Assembly (NCBI RefSeq): GCF_029360765.1
Contig: NZ_JARKNA010000002.1
Coordinates: forward strand, 211,334 to 275,333
Reading direction: 5' to 3'
Source: Terrimonas pollutisoli
GTDB lineage: Bacteria; Bacteroidota; Bacteroidia; Chitinophagales; Chitinophagaceae
Length of the DNA: 64,000 nt
Positions 43,598-52,287 of the stretch are shown one piece after another. Position 1 is the first letter of the stretch. Every line of letters starts with the position of its first letter. The position numbers were made by a program, and so were the translations under genes. The notes under the pieces were generated by a model. That model saw nothing but the letters and a program-made list of their open reading frames with translations. It was not told the origin of the DNA and made no database searches.

Positions 43598-44233
43598 ATG
43601 TCATTACGTTTAGGGGATGTTGCTCCCAACTTTAAAGCACAAACGACAGAAGGAGAAATTGATTTCTATGAGTATCTCGGTAATGGATGGGGTATTTTAT
43701 TTTCACACCCGGCTGATTTCACTCCCGTTTGCACGACTGAACTTGGAAAGACAGCGTTGTTGCAGGAAGAGTTTGCTAAGCGTAATGTAAAAGTATTGGC
43801 AGTAAGCGTAGATCCATTGGATAAGCATTTCGAGTGGAGAAATGATATTAACGAAACACAGAATTGCTCTGTTGGTTTTCCAATCATTGCTGACGAAGAC
43901 AGAACTGTTGCTACTTTGTATGATATGATTCATCCCAATGCTTCAGCAACGGCCACTGTTCGTTCCCTGTTTGTTATTGGCCCGGATAAGCTGGTAAAGC
44001 TGATGATCACTTATCCCGCTTCTACAGGAAGAAACTTCAATGAAGTGCTTCGTGTGGTTGACTCCTTGCAGTTGACAGCTGGTTATAGTGTAGCTACTCC
44101 AGCTGATTGGAACGGTGGTGAAGATGTAATTGTAGTGCCGGCTGTATCTACAGAAGATGCTATAAAGAAATTCCCTAAAGGAGTGAAGATTGTAAAACCC
44201 TACCTGCGTTATACACCGCAGCCAAATTTATAA
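43598..44233 (+). CDS. 1-Cys peroxiredoxin (Prx6 type)
   Basis: 211 residues. It reduces peroxides through Cys45 in SHPADFTPVCTTELG. The Prx6 subgroup is shown by length, FPIIADEDRTVATLYDMIHP, TVRSLFVIGPDKLVKLMITYPASTGRNF and the C-terminal extension TPADWNGGEDVIVVPAVS...KPYLRYTPQP. A possible resolving Cys occurs in NCSVGFP. It starts the transcript that continues into cysH, 9 bp downstream. Confidence 0.94.
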   Translation: MSLRLGDVAPNFKAQTTEGEIDFYEYLGNGWGILFSHPADFTPVCTTELGKTALLQEEFAKRNVKVLAVSVDPLDKHFEWRNDINETQNCSVGFPIIADEDRTVATLYDMIHPNASATATVRSLFVIGPDKLVKLMITYPASTGRNFNEVLRVVDSLQLTAGYSVATPADWNGGEDVIVVPAVSTEDAIKKFPKGVKIVKPYLRYTPQPNL

Positions 44234-44242
44234 TTGGAAAGA

Positions 44243-44950
44243 ATGCTAACCCCCGAACAAATATCGGAGATTGAGAAGAGCTCTTTGCCGGAAGCAATAG
44301 GCCTGGTCGCTGACTTGTTTCCTGGCAAAGTGGTCTTTTCGTCGTCCCTCGGGCAGGAGGACCAGGTATTGACGGATGTTATTTTTAAAAATAATATACC
44401 GGTTGAAGTATTTACGATTGATACTGGTCGTCTCTTCAATGAAACGTATGAGCTATTGGATAAAACAACCGCCCGGTACAAAAAGCCGATAAAAGTTTAT
44501 TTTCCGGAGGCAAGTGATGTAGAGGAATTTGTTGTTACAAAAGGGATCAATAGCTTTTATGAGTCGGTGGAAAACAGGAAAGAATGTTGTCATATCCGGA
44601 AAGTGATCCCATTGAACCGGGCTTTGAAAGGAGCTAAGGTCTGGATCACTGGACTTCGTGCCGACCAGTCCAATAACAGGAAGGATATGCCAATGATAGA
44701 ATGGTCGGAAGAAAAACAATTGTATAAGTTCAATCCGTTGATCAATTGGACTTATGATGACGTAATGGCTTATATCAAAGAGCACTATGTGCCTTATAAT
44801 ACATTACATGATAAAGGATTTATCAGTATTGGTTGCGCACCTTGCACAAGAGCAATCGAGCCGGGTGAAGATGCAAGAGCAGGACGCTGGTGGTGGGAAA
44901 CATCACAGAAAGAATGTGGTTTGCATGCAAACATAGTGAAAGCTAGTTAA
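44243..44950 (+). CDS. cysH: Adenylyl-sulfate (APS/PAPS) reductase, Fe-S type
   Basis: 235 residues from ATG 44243. It reduces activated sulfate to sulfite. The N-type ATP-PPase fold has FSSSLGQEDQVLTDVI and FTIDTGRLFNETYE. The [4Fe-4S] ligands C115-C116 (KECCHIRK) and C198-C201 (GCAPC) are all present, and catalytic Cys225 is in KECGLH. The four cluster cysteines mark the group that uses APS, so no APS kinase is needed, and none is seen here. Part of the peroxiredoxin transcript. Confidence 0.94.
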   Translation: MLTPEQISEIEKSSLPEAIGLVADLFPGKVVFSSSLGQEDQVLTDVIFKNNIPVEVFTIDTGRLFNETYELLDKTTARYKKPIKVYFPEASDVEEFVVTKGINSFYESVENRKECCHIRKVIPLNRALKGAKVWITGLRADQSNNRKDMPMIEWSEEKQLYKFNPLINWTYDDVMAYIKEHYVPYNTLHDKGFISIGCAPCTRAIEPGEDARAGRWWWETSQKECGLHANIVKAS

Positions 44951-44966
44951 TTTTTTTTGCTATAGA

Positions 44967-44987
44967 AGTCTACTGAATGAGTAGACA
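44967..44987. promoter_or_regulatory. Candidate Rrf2 operator, site 2 (cysD)
   Basis: AGTCTAC, centre TGAATGA, GTAGACA: the arms are complementary except at the outermost base. It lies 15 bp upstream of the cysD start, in the cysH-cysD gap. No TAnnTTTG box was found here. Confidence 0.65.
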
Positions 44988-45001
44988 TTAAAGAAAGAAG
45001 T

Positions 45002-45910
45002 ATGAATAATTATCAATTGGATTACCTGCAACAGCTGGAAGCGGAGAGCATCCATATTTTCCGTGAAGTTGTTGCGCAATTTGAAAGGCCTGCGCTGCTT
45101 TTTAGTGGTGGAAAAGATTCGATCACGCTAGTGCACCTGGCTAAAAAAGCCTTTGCCCCCGGAAAAATTCCTTTTCCTTTGGTGCATATCGATACCGGTC
45201 ACAACTTTCCGGAAGCCCTGGAGTTTCGGGATGAGCTGGCCAAAGAGGTAAATGCCACTCTCGTGGTAAGAAAAGTGGAAGACACAATCAAACAGAAAAA
45301 TCTTACTGAGCCTAAAGGAAAATTTGCCAGCCGTAATTGGTTACAGACACATACATTACTGGATACAATCGAGGAATTTAAATTCGATGCTTGTATCGGT
45401 GGTGCCCGTCGTGATGAAGAAAAAGCAAGGGCTAAAGAAAGGATCTTTTCTGTCCGTGATGAATTTGGACAATGGGATCCAAAACTGCAAAGACCTGAGC
45501 TCTGGAACATTTATAATGGTCGCATACATAAAGGCGAGAATGTACGGGTGTTCCCAATCAGCAATTGGACAGAATTAGATATCTGGAATTATATCCGCAA
45601 AGAAAACATCGCTTTGCCATCTATTTATTTTGCTCACGAAAGAGAAGTGATAGAACATGAAGGACAGCTGGTAGCTGTTTCTGACTTCATTGAAATTGAA
45701 GAATCGGATGTGATCCTCAAAAAACAGGTTCGTTATCGTACTGTTGGTGACATGACTTGTACGGCCGCCGTGGAATCGAAAGCCACAACGCTGGATGAAG
45801 TGATCAATGAGATTATCTCAACACGTATCAGCGAAAGGGGTGAAACCAGGATCGACGATAAAGTGACAGAAGCTGCCATGGAAGACAGGAAGAAAAACGG
45901 ATATTTTTAA
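45002..45910 (+). CDS. cysD: Sulfate adenylyltransferase subunit 2
   Basis: 302 residues. With CysN it makes adenylyl sulfate from ATP and sulfate. Motifs: PALLFSGGKDSITLVHLAKKAF (PP-loop), PLVHIDTGHNFPEALEFRD, RDEEKARAKERIFSVRDEFGQWDPK and NVRVFPISNWTELDIWNYI. Full length. It follows operator site 2 and is 42 bp from cysN. Confidence 0.96.
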   Translation: MNNYQLDYLQQLEAESIHIFREVVAQFERPALLFSGGKDSITLVHLAKKAFAPGKIPFPLVHIDTGHNFPEALEFRDELAKEVNATLVVRKVEDTIKQKNLTEPKGKFASRNWLQTHTLLDTIEEFKFDACIGGARRDEEKARAKERIFSVRDEFGQWDPKLQRPELWNIYNGRIHKGENVRVFPISNWTELDIWNYIRKENIALPSIYFAHEREVIEHEGQLVAVSDFIEIEESDVILKKQVRYRTVGDMTCTAAVESKATTLDEVINEIISTRISERGETRIDDKVTEAAMEDRKKNGYF

Positions 45911-45952
45911 TCACGTTGCTCACAAGCAAAATTCTAAACAAAAACTACGGTA

Positions 45953-47194
45953 ATGGACTTACTTAGATTTATAACAGCAGGAAGTGTTGATGATGGCAAG
46001 AGTACATTGATTGGTCGTTTGCTGTACGACAGTAAAAATATTTTGGTTGATCAACTGGAAGCTTTGGAGAAATCAACAAAGAACAGAACAGACGGTTCGG
46101 TTGATTTGGCCTTATTGACAGATGGTCTTCGTGCAGAAAGAGAGCAGGGTATTACGATCGATGTTGCCTATCGCTATTTTACTACACCTAAAAGAAAATT
46201 TATTATAGCCGATGCACCGGGTCACGTACAGTACACTCGTAATATGATCACCGGCGCTTCCAATGCTAACCTGATCATTATTTTGATCGATGCAAGGCAA
46301 GGTGTGGTAGAGCAAACCCGTCGCCATTCTATCATTGCGTCTCTGTTGAAAATTCCCCATGTGGTTATTGCTATCAACAAGATGGACCTGGTAGAATATT
46401 CGCAGGATGTTTTTAACAACATCGTCATTGATTATGCCGATGTAGCCAAACAACTTGGCTTAACAGATATTACTTATATACCTATCAGTGCGTTGAATGG
46501 TGATAACATAGTGGACAGGTCTGAACGCATCGACTGGTATGAAGGCAAGCCGTTACTGGAATTTTTAGAAAATATCGAAATCAATCATGATATTAATTTG
46601 GAAGATGCCCGTTTCCAGGTGCAATTTGTAATCAGGCCGCAAACAGAAGAGTTGCATGATTACAGAGGTTATGCCGGAAAAGTGACTAGTGGTGTTTACA
46701 GAACAGGTGATAAAGTAAAAGTACTGCCTGCCGGCATCGAGACAACAATCAGCAAATTAGAAGTGGGAGGAGAAGAAGTAAGTGAAGTGTTTGCTCCGCA
46801 AAGCGTCACTATTCAACTGGCTGATGACATTGATATCAGCCGTGGCGATGCTATTGCAAAAGTTGATAACCTGCCACAGGTGAGCAACGAACTGGAGGTG
46901 TTATTGTGTTGGATGGATGATAAGCCTTTGCAAAGCGGAAATAAATATTACTTACAACATAATAGTCGTCTTGTAAAGGCGGTGGTGAAGAAAATTGATT
47001 ACAAGCTCGACGTAAATACGCTACAACAGCAGCCTGTTGAAGGTAACGTGAAGCTGAACGAAGTAGTGAAGGCGACTATCAAAACAGCATCTGCGCTTGT
47101 TTATGATGCATATGATAAGCTCAATGTAAACGGCAGTGCTATATTAATTGACGAAACAGGCAATAGTACTGTGGCGGCGGTTTTATTGAAGTGA
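45953..47194 (+). CDS. cysN: Sulfate adenylyltransferase subunit 1
   Basis: 413 residues, the GTPase subunit that drives sulfate activation. G1 GSVDDGKSTLIGRLLYDS, G2 region REQGITIDVAYRYF, G3 DAPGHVQYTRNM, G4 NKMDLV and G5 SALNG are all present, followed by two beta-barrel domains. It stops where CysN does; there is no fused APS kinase (CysC) domain, which agrees with the APS-type CysH encoded nearby. Confidence 0.96.
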   Translation: MDLLRFITAGSVDDGKSTLIGRLLYDSKNILVDQLEALEKSTKNRTDGSVDLALLTDGLRAEREQGITIDVAYRYFTTPKRKFIIADAPGHVQYTRNMITGASNANLIIILIDARQGVVEQTRRHSIIASLLKIPHVVIAINKMDLVEYSQDVFNNIVIDYADVAKQLGLTDITYIPISALNGDNIVDRSERIDWYEGKPLLEFLENIEINHDINLEDARFQVQFVIRPQTEELHDYRGYAGKVTSGVYRTGDKVKVLPAGIETTISKLEVGGEEVSEVFAPQSVTIQLADDIDISRGDAIAKVDNLPQVSNELEVLLCWMDDKPLQSGNKYYLQHNSRLVKAVVKKIDYKLDVNTLQQQPVEGNVKLNEVVKATIKTASALVYDAYDKLNVNGSAILIDETGNSTVAAVLLK

Positions 47195-47216
47195 GTATAA
47201 AAAACAAAGTGAGATT

Positions 47217-48020
47217 ATGAACAAGGAACAATCAACTGGAAAAGTGATCATCGCAGGCGCCGGTCCTGGTGATGCGGAGTTGATTACCGTTAAGCTTCAG
47301 AAAAAACTGGCTGAAGCTGATGTAATATTGGCTGACAGGCTGGTAAATCCTGAGATCATTGATTTATATGCCCGCAAAGATGTATTGGCGTTGATGACAG
47401 GAAAACAGGGTTATCATGATGGGTCAGTGGCGCAGGAAGATATTAATAAGTTGTTGGTCAATCACGCCAAAAATGGTAAAACCGTATTGCGGTTGAAGGG
47501 TGGCGATGTAGCTTTTTTCAGTAATGTGCTGGATGAACTGATGGCCTTGCAAGAGAATGATGTGCCCTACGAAATTATCCCTGGCATCACTGCGGCTTCG
47601 GGTGTTTCTGCTTATGCGGGAATTCCGCTTACCGCAAGAGGTTATGCAAAGGCTGTGCAGTTCATCACCTTCAATCCCTGCAGCCATTATAGTCCTGAGA
47701 AATGGAAAACATGGGCTAACACCCAGGATACATTAGTATTCTACATGGGAGCCAGGAATCTTTCTAATTTATCCGAACTATTGTTGCGTTATTCAAAAAA
47801 ACCATTTACGCCATTAGCAGTGATCGAGCAGGCGACGACCGAGCATCAACGTGTTCATATTTCAACTTTAACAAACTGTGTAATAGATTTTGCCAATAAA
47901 AAATTCAGTTCACCTTCACTGGTAATTGTCGGTGATGTGGTGATGTTGCACAACGATTATAAGTGGTTTGCAGCAGGTAAAGAAGGATCTGTTTTTAATC
48001 AATTGGTTACCGTAAAATGA
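47217..48020 (+). CDS. cobA: Uroporphyrinogen-III C-methyltransferase
   Basis: 267 residues. It adds two methyl groups to uroporphyrinogen III to give precorrin-2, the siroheme precursor. SAM-dependent tetrapyrrole methylase motifs: VIIAGAGPGDAELITVKLQKKLAEADVILADRLV, LRLKGGDVAFFSN, PGITAASGVSAYAGIPLTARGYAKAVQFIT and FYMGARNLS. The later steps are provided by the fusion protein at 52284, and the product is used by the sulfite reductase at 49950. The next gene starts 9 bp away. Confidence 0.94.
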   Translation: MNKEQSTGKVIIAGAGPGDAELITVKLQKKLAEADVILADRLVNPEIIDLYARKDVLALMTGKQGYHDGSVAQEDINKLLVNHAKNGKTVLRLKGGDVAFFSNVLDELMALQENDVPYEIIPGITAASGVSAYAGIPLTARGYAKAVQFITFNPCSHYSPEKWKTWANTQDTLVFYMGARNLSNLSELLLRYSKKPFTPLAVIEQATTEHQRVHISTLTNCVIDFANKKFSSPSLVIVGDVVMLHNDYKWFAAGKEGSVFNQLVTVK

Positions 48021-48029
48021 TAAGCTGCT

Positions 48030-49748
48030 ATGCTGGGAGAAGTAAAACTAAAACAACTACACGAACTGATTGATAGCTATTCAAAGGAAGAGCTTATCTG
48101 GATCAATGGATATTTGTCTGGCATCGTAGCCAATGGCAAGGCACATGCTACGCCTCAGGTAAATGGGCATGAAGCGAAACCTGTCACTACAAAAAAAGTC
48201 ACCCTTGCTTTTGGTACCGAAACAGGCAATGCAAAAAGGTTGTCGACACATTTGGCAGCCGTAGCCAAGAAAAAAGGAGTAAATGCAAAACTGATTGGAC
48301 TGGATCAATACCGCCTTACAGATTTGCCAAAAGAAGATTATTTTTTTGTAGTGATCAGTACACAGGGCGAAGGTGAACCGCCAATCCCTGCAAAGAAATT
48401 CTATGATCATATTCATGAGTCGGCGCTGGATCTCTCCCATCTTAAGTTCAGCGTATTGGCTTTAGGTGATACATCTTACCCAATGTTCTGCAAAACCGGT
48501 GAAGATGTGGATGCGCAGTTCAGCAAGTTTGGAGCTAAAAGAGTAGTGCCGCTACAGAAATGTGATGTGGACTATGAAGAAGATGCTCAACAATGGTTCG
48601 ATAAAGTGTTGGCAATTTTAGATGAACAACCGGCAGCTGCGCCTGCGCCAGTGGTTGCGCCCGCTGCTGCAAAAAAACCAGCCGGAAAAAAATATTATAA
48701 CGGAACCATCCTGGCAAACATCAACCTAAACGACCAGGGTTCCAATAAGAAAACTTATCATATCGAAATAGGAACCGATGAACCTATCGAATATGAGCCG
48801 GGTGATACCATCGGTATCATTCCCCGCAACAGGGAGGATGTTGTAAACAGGATCATTTCATTGACAGGCATAGATGAAACCCTTGTCGTTGAAACAACCA
48901 AGGTAAAAGCAACGGTAAAAGAATTGCTCTCTCAGCATCTCAATATCTGTTACCTGCTTACATCTACGATAAAAAAATATGCAGCCATTATACAACAAGA
49001 AATTCCAGATACAAGAATGGACCTTGTTGACCTGTTGCGCATTTACCCGGTAAAAGATGCAACGCAATTCCTGGAAGTGATAAAGATATTAATGCCGATT
49101 GCGCCAAGATTGTATTCGATTGCTTCCTCACCAAATGGACATGGCAATACCGAAGTGCACATTACGGTAGCGAGAGATCGTTTCCTGGCATTGGATGAGC
49201 AACGGTACGGATTATGCAGCGAGTTTCTCGGCGACCAGCCTGTTAATTCATCCCTGACTTTTTATGTACACAAGGATAAGAATTTCAAATTACCGGCACC
49301 TGATAAGGATATTATTATGATTGGGCCTGGTACGGGTGCGGCTCCGTTCAGAGCATTTTTAGCTGAGCGGGATGCAACAGGCGCATCCGGAAGAAACTGG
49401 TTTTTCTTCGGGGAGCAGCACTTTATCACAGACTTTTTATACCAGACCGAAATTCAGAATTATGTGGAGACCGGAGTGTTGCACAATTTAGACCTTGCTT
49501 TTTCGAGAGATCAGCAGGAAAAAATTTATGTACAACATCGCATGTTAGAAAAGGCTCAGGAGCTTTATCAATGGATTGACAATGGAGCGTCTGTTTATAT
49601 CAGTGGTACAAAAGACCCGATGAGTAAAGATGTTGAACATACTTTATTACAGATAATAGGCGAGCAGGGCAAGAAAAGTGGGGACGAAGCCAAGAAGTAT
49701 TTAGAGCAATTGAAGAAGGAAGGAAGATTTGAAAAAGATGTGTATTAG
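48030..49748 (+). CDS. cysJ: Sulfite reductase flavoprotein subunit
   Basis: 572 residues. It passes electrons from NADPH via FAD and FMN to the hemoprotein. After an N-terminal helix, a flavodoxin domain (about 53-195) has LAFGTETGNAKRLS and STQGEGEPP. An Ala/Pro-rich linker follows (about 200-222). The FAD/NADPH part has EYEPGDTIGIIP, PRLYSIASSPNG, YGLCSEFLGD, IGPGTGAAPFRAFLAERD and FGEQHF and ends in KDVY, the usual terminus. Confidence 0.94.
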   Translation: MLGEVKLKQLHELIDSYSKEELIWINGYLSGIVANGKAHATPQVNGHEAKPVTTKKVTLAFGTETGNAKRLSTHLAAVAKKKGVNAKLIGLDQYRLTDLPKEDYFFVVISTQGEGEPPIPAKKFYDHIHESALDLSHLKFSVLALGDTSYPMFCKTGEDVDAQFSKFGAKRVVPLQKCDVDYEEDAQQWFDKVLAILDEQPAAAPAPVVAPAAAKKPAGKKYYNGTILANINLNDQGSNKKTYHIEIGTDEPIEYEPGDTIGIIPRNREDVVNRIISLTGIDETLVVETTKVKATVKELLSQHLNICYLLTSTIKKYAAIIQQEIPDTRMDLVDLLRIYPVKDATQFLEVIKILMPIAPRLYSIASSPNGHGNTEVHITVARDRFLALDEQRYGLCSEFLGDQPVNSSLTFYVHKDKNFKLPAPDKDIIMIGPGTGAAPFRAFLAERDATGASGRNWFFFGEQHFITDFLYQTEIQNYVETGVLHNLDLAFSRDQQEKIYVQHRMLEKAQELYQWIDNGASVYISGTKDPMSKDVEHTLLQIIGEQGKKSGDEAKKYLEQLKKEGRFEKDVY

Positions 49749-49753
49749 ACCCT

Positions 49754-49784
49754 CCCGATCCCGATGAAATGTCGGGGCCACCAA
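49754..49784. other. Short hairpin after cysJ
   Basis: CCCGA (49760-49764) and TCGGG (49772-49776) pair across 7 bases. There is no T-run, so it is more likely a repeat of the ATCCCGA/TCGGGAT kind (compare 14705-14727 and 56712-56727) than a terminator. Confidence 0.4.
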
Positions 49785-49922
49785 TACGCAGCCCTTACTC
49801 TTCTGAGAGGGTGATGGGATATAAAATGTGAGTATTAATAATTTGAAGGTGTCAAATATTTTTTAATTATTTCTGGGTTTTAGATTTCCGATTAGGAAAA
49901 GTAGTTGCAAAATTCAGAGTCT

Positions 49923-49950
49923 AAAAGCCCCTTTAGGGGTATGGGGTTTA
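49923..49950. repeat. CCCCTTTAGGGG palindromic element, copy 4
   Basis: AAAAGCCCCTTTAGGGG followed by TATGGGGTTTAT. It abuts the cysI start codon. The frame is open through it (SKSPFRGMGF), so a start at 49905 would place the repeat inside the protein. Confidence 0.75.
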
Positions 49951-51617
49951 TGAGCGATAAAACTAACTTATCACCAGTTGAAAGAATAAAGACAGCAAGT
50001 AAAGGCCTTCGTGGTACATTGAAGGAAAGCCTTACCGATGCTATAACCGGTGCCTTGCGTGAAGATGATCAGTCACTGATTAAATTTCACGGGATGTACC
50101 AGCAGGACGACCGTGACAGAAGGGAGGAGAGAAGTGCGAAAAAGCTGGAATGGCTCTATTCGTATATGATCAGGCTGCGTTTGCCCGGTGGATTTTTGAC
50201 TCCTGAGCAGTGGATTGGCTTGCATCATATCGCCGGCGAACATTCAACCGGTACCATAAAAATTACGACAAGACAAACGGTCCAATTACACGGCATCCTG
50301 AAATCCCATATCAGGCCTACAATACAATCGTTTAATACACTGCATCTCGATTCTATTGCTGCCTGCGGCGATGTCAACCGCAATGTAACCTGCAGTGCGC
50401 ATCCGAAAGAATCAGCTATTCATGAGGAAGTGTTTAAATATGCAGATAAAATCAGCACATTGGCTCTTCCGAAAACAAGAGCTTATTATGAAGTATGGCT
50501 GGGCGAAGAAAAAATAGCCGACAAAAACGAAGAGGATCCGCTATACCAGGAAAGATATTTACCGCGGAAATTTAAGATAGGGATCGCTATCCCGCCCAAT
50601 AATGATGTCGATGTATTGACCAATGACCTTGGCCTGATCGCCATCATAGAAAATAATAAACTCATTGGGTTCAATATTGCTGCCGGCGGTGGCCTTAGTG
50701 CTACACACGGCAATCCGCATACTTATCCCAGGCTGGCTTCTGTATTAGGTTTTGTTGATACAGAAAAAGTGTTGAAGGCGGTGTATGAGGTCATGACTAT
50801 ACAAAGAGATCATGGCAACAGGAGTGATCGAAAACTGGCCCGCTTGAAGTATACTATTGACAGATGTGGAGTGGACGGATTCAGGGAAGAGTTGGAAAAA
50901 CGCTGTGGGTTTAAGCTGGAGCCGACAAAGCCTTACGAGTTTACTTCTAGAAAAGATCATTATGGCTGGCGTCAAAATCATGAAGGAAATTGGTTCTATA
51001 CTGTATTTGTAGAAAATGGAAGAGTATTAGACGATGAAAAGGCGCCGCTGAAGACTGCGTTGCTTGAAGTGGCAAAAATCGGAAAAGCAAACTTCCGGTT
51101 TACCGGCAATCAAAATGTGATCATCAGTGACGTAGCCGAAAAAGATAAACAGGCAATTGAAGATATTTTGAACAATTTCGGAATCATTGAACATACTGAT
51201 AAGGCCGGTGTGTTAAGAAAAAATGCAATTGCCTGTGTGGCTTTTAATACCTGTCCACTGGCATTGGCAGAGGCTCAACGTTATTTACCAACATTGATTG
51301 ACAAAATTGAGCCGCTACTCGAAAAATATTCTTTGCAAAACGAAGAAATTGTTTTGCGAATGACGGGATGTCCAAATGGCTGCGGACGTTCTCCTGCCGC
51401 CGAGATAGGATTTGTTGGAACAGCGTATGGGCATTATAATTTGCACATTGGTGGTGACAGGTTGGGTGAAAGATTGAACAAGGTATATAAAGATCATTTG
51501 AATGAAGGACAAATACTGGAGACATTGGATGAGTTATTAGGAGTATACGCGGCCGAAAGAAAGAATGGGGAAACATTTGGTGATTTTTCATACCGCAAGT
51601 GGATACATGCCAATTAG
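49950..51617 (+). CDS. cysI: Siroheme-dependent sulfite (nitrite/sulfite) reductase
   Basis: 555 residues from ATG 49950 (MSDKTNLSPVERIKTASKGLRG); an earlier ATG at 49905 would include repeat sequence and is unlikely. It reduces sulfite to sulfide with six electrons. The siroheme-[4Fe-4S] ligands are Cys429 and Cys435 (CVAFNTC) and Cys474 and Cys478 (CPNGCGRS). Both half-domains are seen: LHHIAGEHSTGTIKITTRQTVQLHGI early, and NFRFTGNQNVIISDV late. Arrangement and the partner CysJ gene favour sulfite over nitrite. Confidence 0.93.
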   Translation: MSDKTNLSPVERIKTASKGLRGTLKESLTDAITGALREDDQSLIKFHGMYQQDDRDRREERSAKKLEWLYSYMIRLRLPGGFLTPEQWIGLHHIAGEHSTGTIKITTRQTVQLHGILKSHIRPTIQSFNTLHLDSIAACGDVNRNVTCSAHPKESAIHEEVFKYADKISTLALPKTRAYYEVWLGEEKIADKNEEDPLYQERYLPRKFKIGIAIPPNNDVDVLTNDLGLIAIIENNKLIGFNIAAGGGLSATHGNPHTYPRLASVLGFVDTEKVLKAVYEVMTIQRDHGNRSDRKLARLKYTIDRCGVDGFREELEKRCGFKLEPTKPYEFTSRKDHYGWRQNHEGNWFYTVFVENGRVLDDEKAPLKTALLEVAKIGKANFRFTGNQNVIISDVAEKDKQAIEDILNNFGIIEHTDKAGVLRKNAIACVAFNTCPLALAEAQRYLPTLIDKIEPLLEKYSLQNEEIVLRMTGCPNGCGRSPAAEIGFVGTAYGHYNLHIGGDRLGERLNKVYKDHLNEGQILETLDELLGVYAAERKNGETFGDFSYRKWIHAN

Positions 51618-52287
51618 TAAATTGACCATATCGGTTTCGTTTTTACTGATAGTGACTGGTGCGAAGGCTCAATCAGGGTTTAATAAACATATAAGTTGGT
51701 GGCCTGCTTATTATTTGAAATATTCCATCAGCAAAAGGTGGCAGCTGAACACTGATGTACAGGCGAGAAATTTTGCAAACCAACCATTGGTGAGCCTGGT
51801 TGCTGTTCGGACAGGAGTACATTACCGGCTGAATAACCAATGGATAGTTGGAGGAGGTGTTGCCTGGTTTCATCAAAAGCAAATTGAAACCATTGGCAAA
51901 GAAACGGTGAGTGATGAACTAAGACTATGGGAAGAGATACGCCATGAAGCTAAACTTAATAAGTGGCAATTGGCTAATCAGTTCAGAACTGAACAACGGC
52001 ATTGGACAAATCGGGACGGAGTGGCCTTTCGGTTTCGATACCGGTTAGCAGCAGATCATATATTTACGGAGAAATGGAAGGGGTTACTTGGAAATGAATT
52101 GATGTGGCAAAGCAGTAAGACGAAAGACGATTGGGATCAATATCGGATTTGGGTGGGAGGTGAGTATGCCTTTAATCTAAAAAACCAGGTTCAATTATTA
52201 TTGATGAGTTGGCGGCAGTTCAGTACCCATACCTGGCAACCCGTTGTCAGGATCAATTTTGTACAAACAATTAATCGGGTTTTATGA
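51607..52287 (+). CDS. DUF2490 outer-membrane-type protein
   Basis: 226 residues from ATG 51607, which overlaps the end of cysI by 11 bp. A signal peptide (MPISKLTISVSFLLIVTGAKAQ) precedes a chain of amphipathic beta strands (WQLNTDVQARNF, WIVGGGVAWFHQKQ, FRFRYRLAADHIF, YRIWVGGEYAFN and a terminal VVRINFVQTINRVL), which suggests a small beta-barrel. Function of the family is unknown. It overlaps the next gene through ATGA at 52284-52287, so both joins are translationally coupled and the protein is very probably part of the sulfur pathway. Confidence 0.85.
   Translation: MPISKLTISVSFLLIVTGAKAQSGFNKHISWWPAYYLKYSISKRWQLNTDVQARNFANQPLVSLVAVRTGVHYRLNNQWIVGGGVAWFHQKQIETIGKETVSDELRLWEEIRHEAKLNKWQLANQFRTEQRHWTNRDGVAFRFRYRLAADHIFTEKWKGLLGNELMWQSSKTKDDWDQYRIWVGGEYAFNLKNQVQLLLMSWRQFSTHTWQPVVRINFVQTINRVL

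Noticed and set aside
44485..44520. Possible riboswitch or extra operator near cysH
   Set aside because: The sequence is inside the cysH reading frame and shows no palindrome of the AGTCYAC-N7-GTRGACT type.
49905..49949. Upstream start for cysI
   Set aside because: The extra 15 residues are encoded by a dispersed palindromic repeat, and the family's conserved start follows at 49950.
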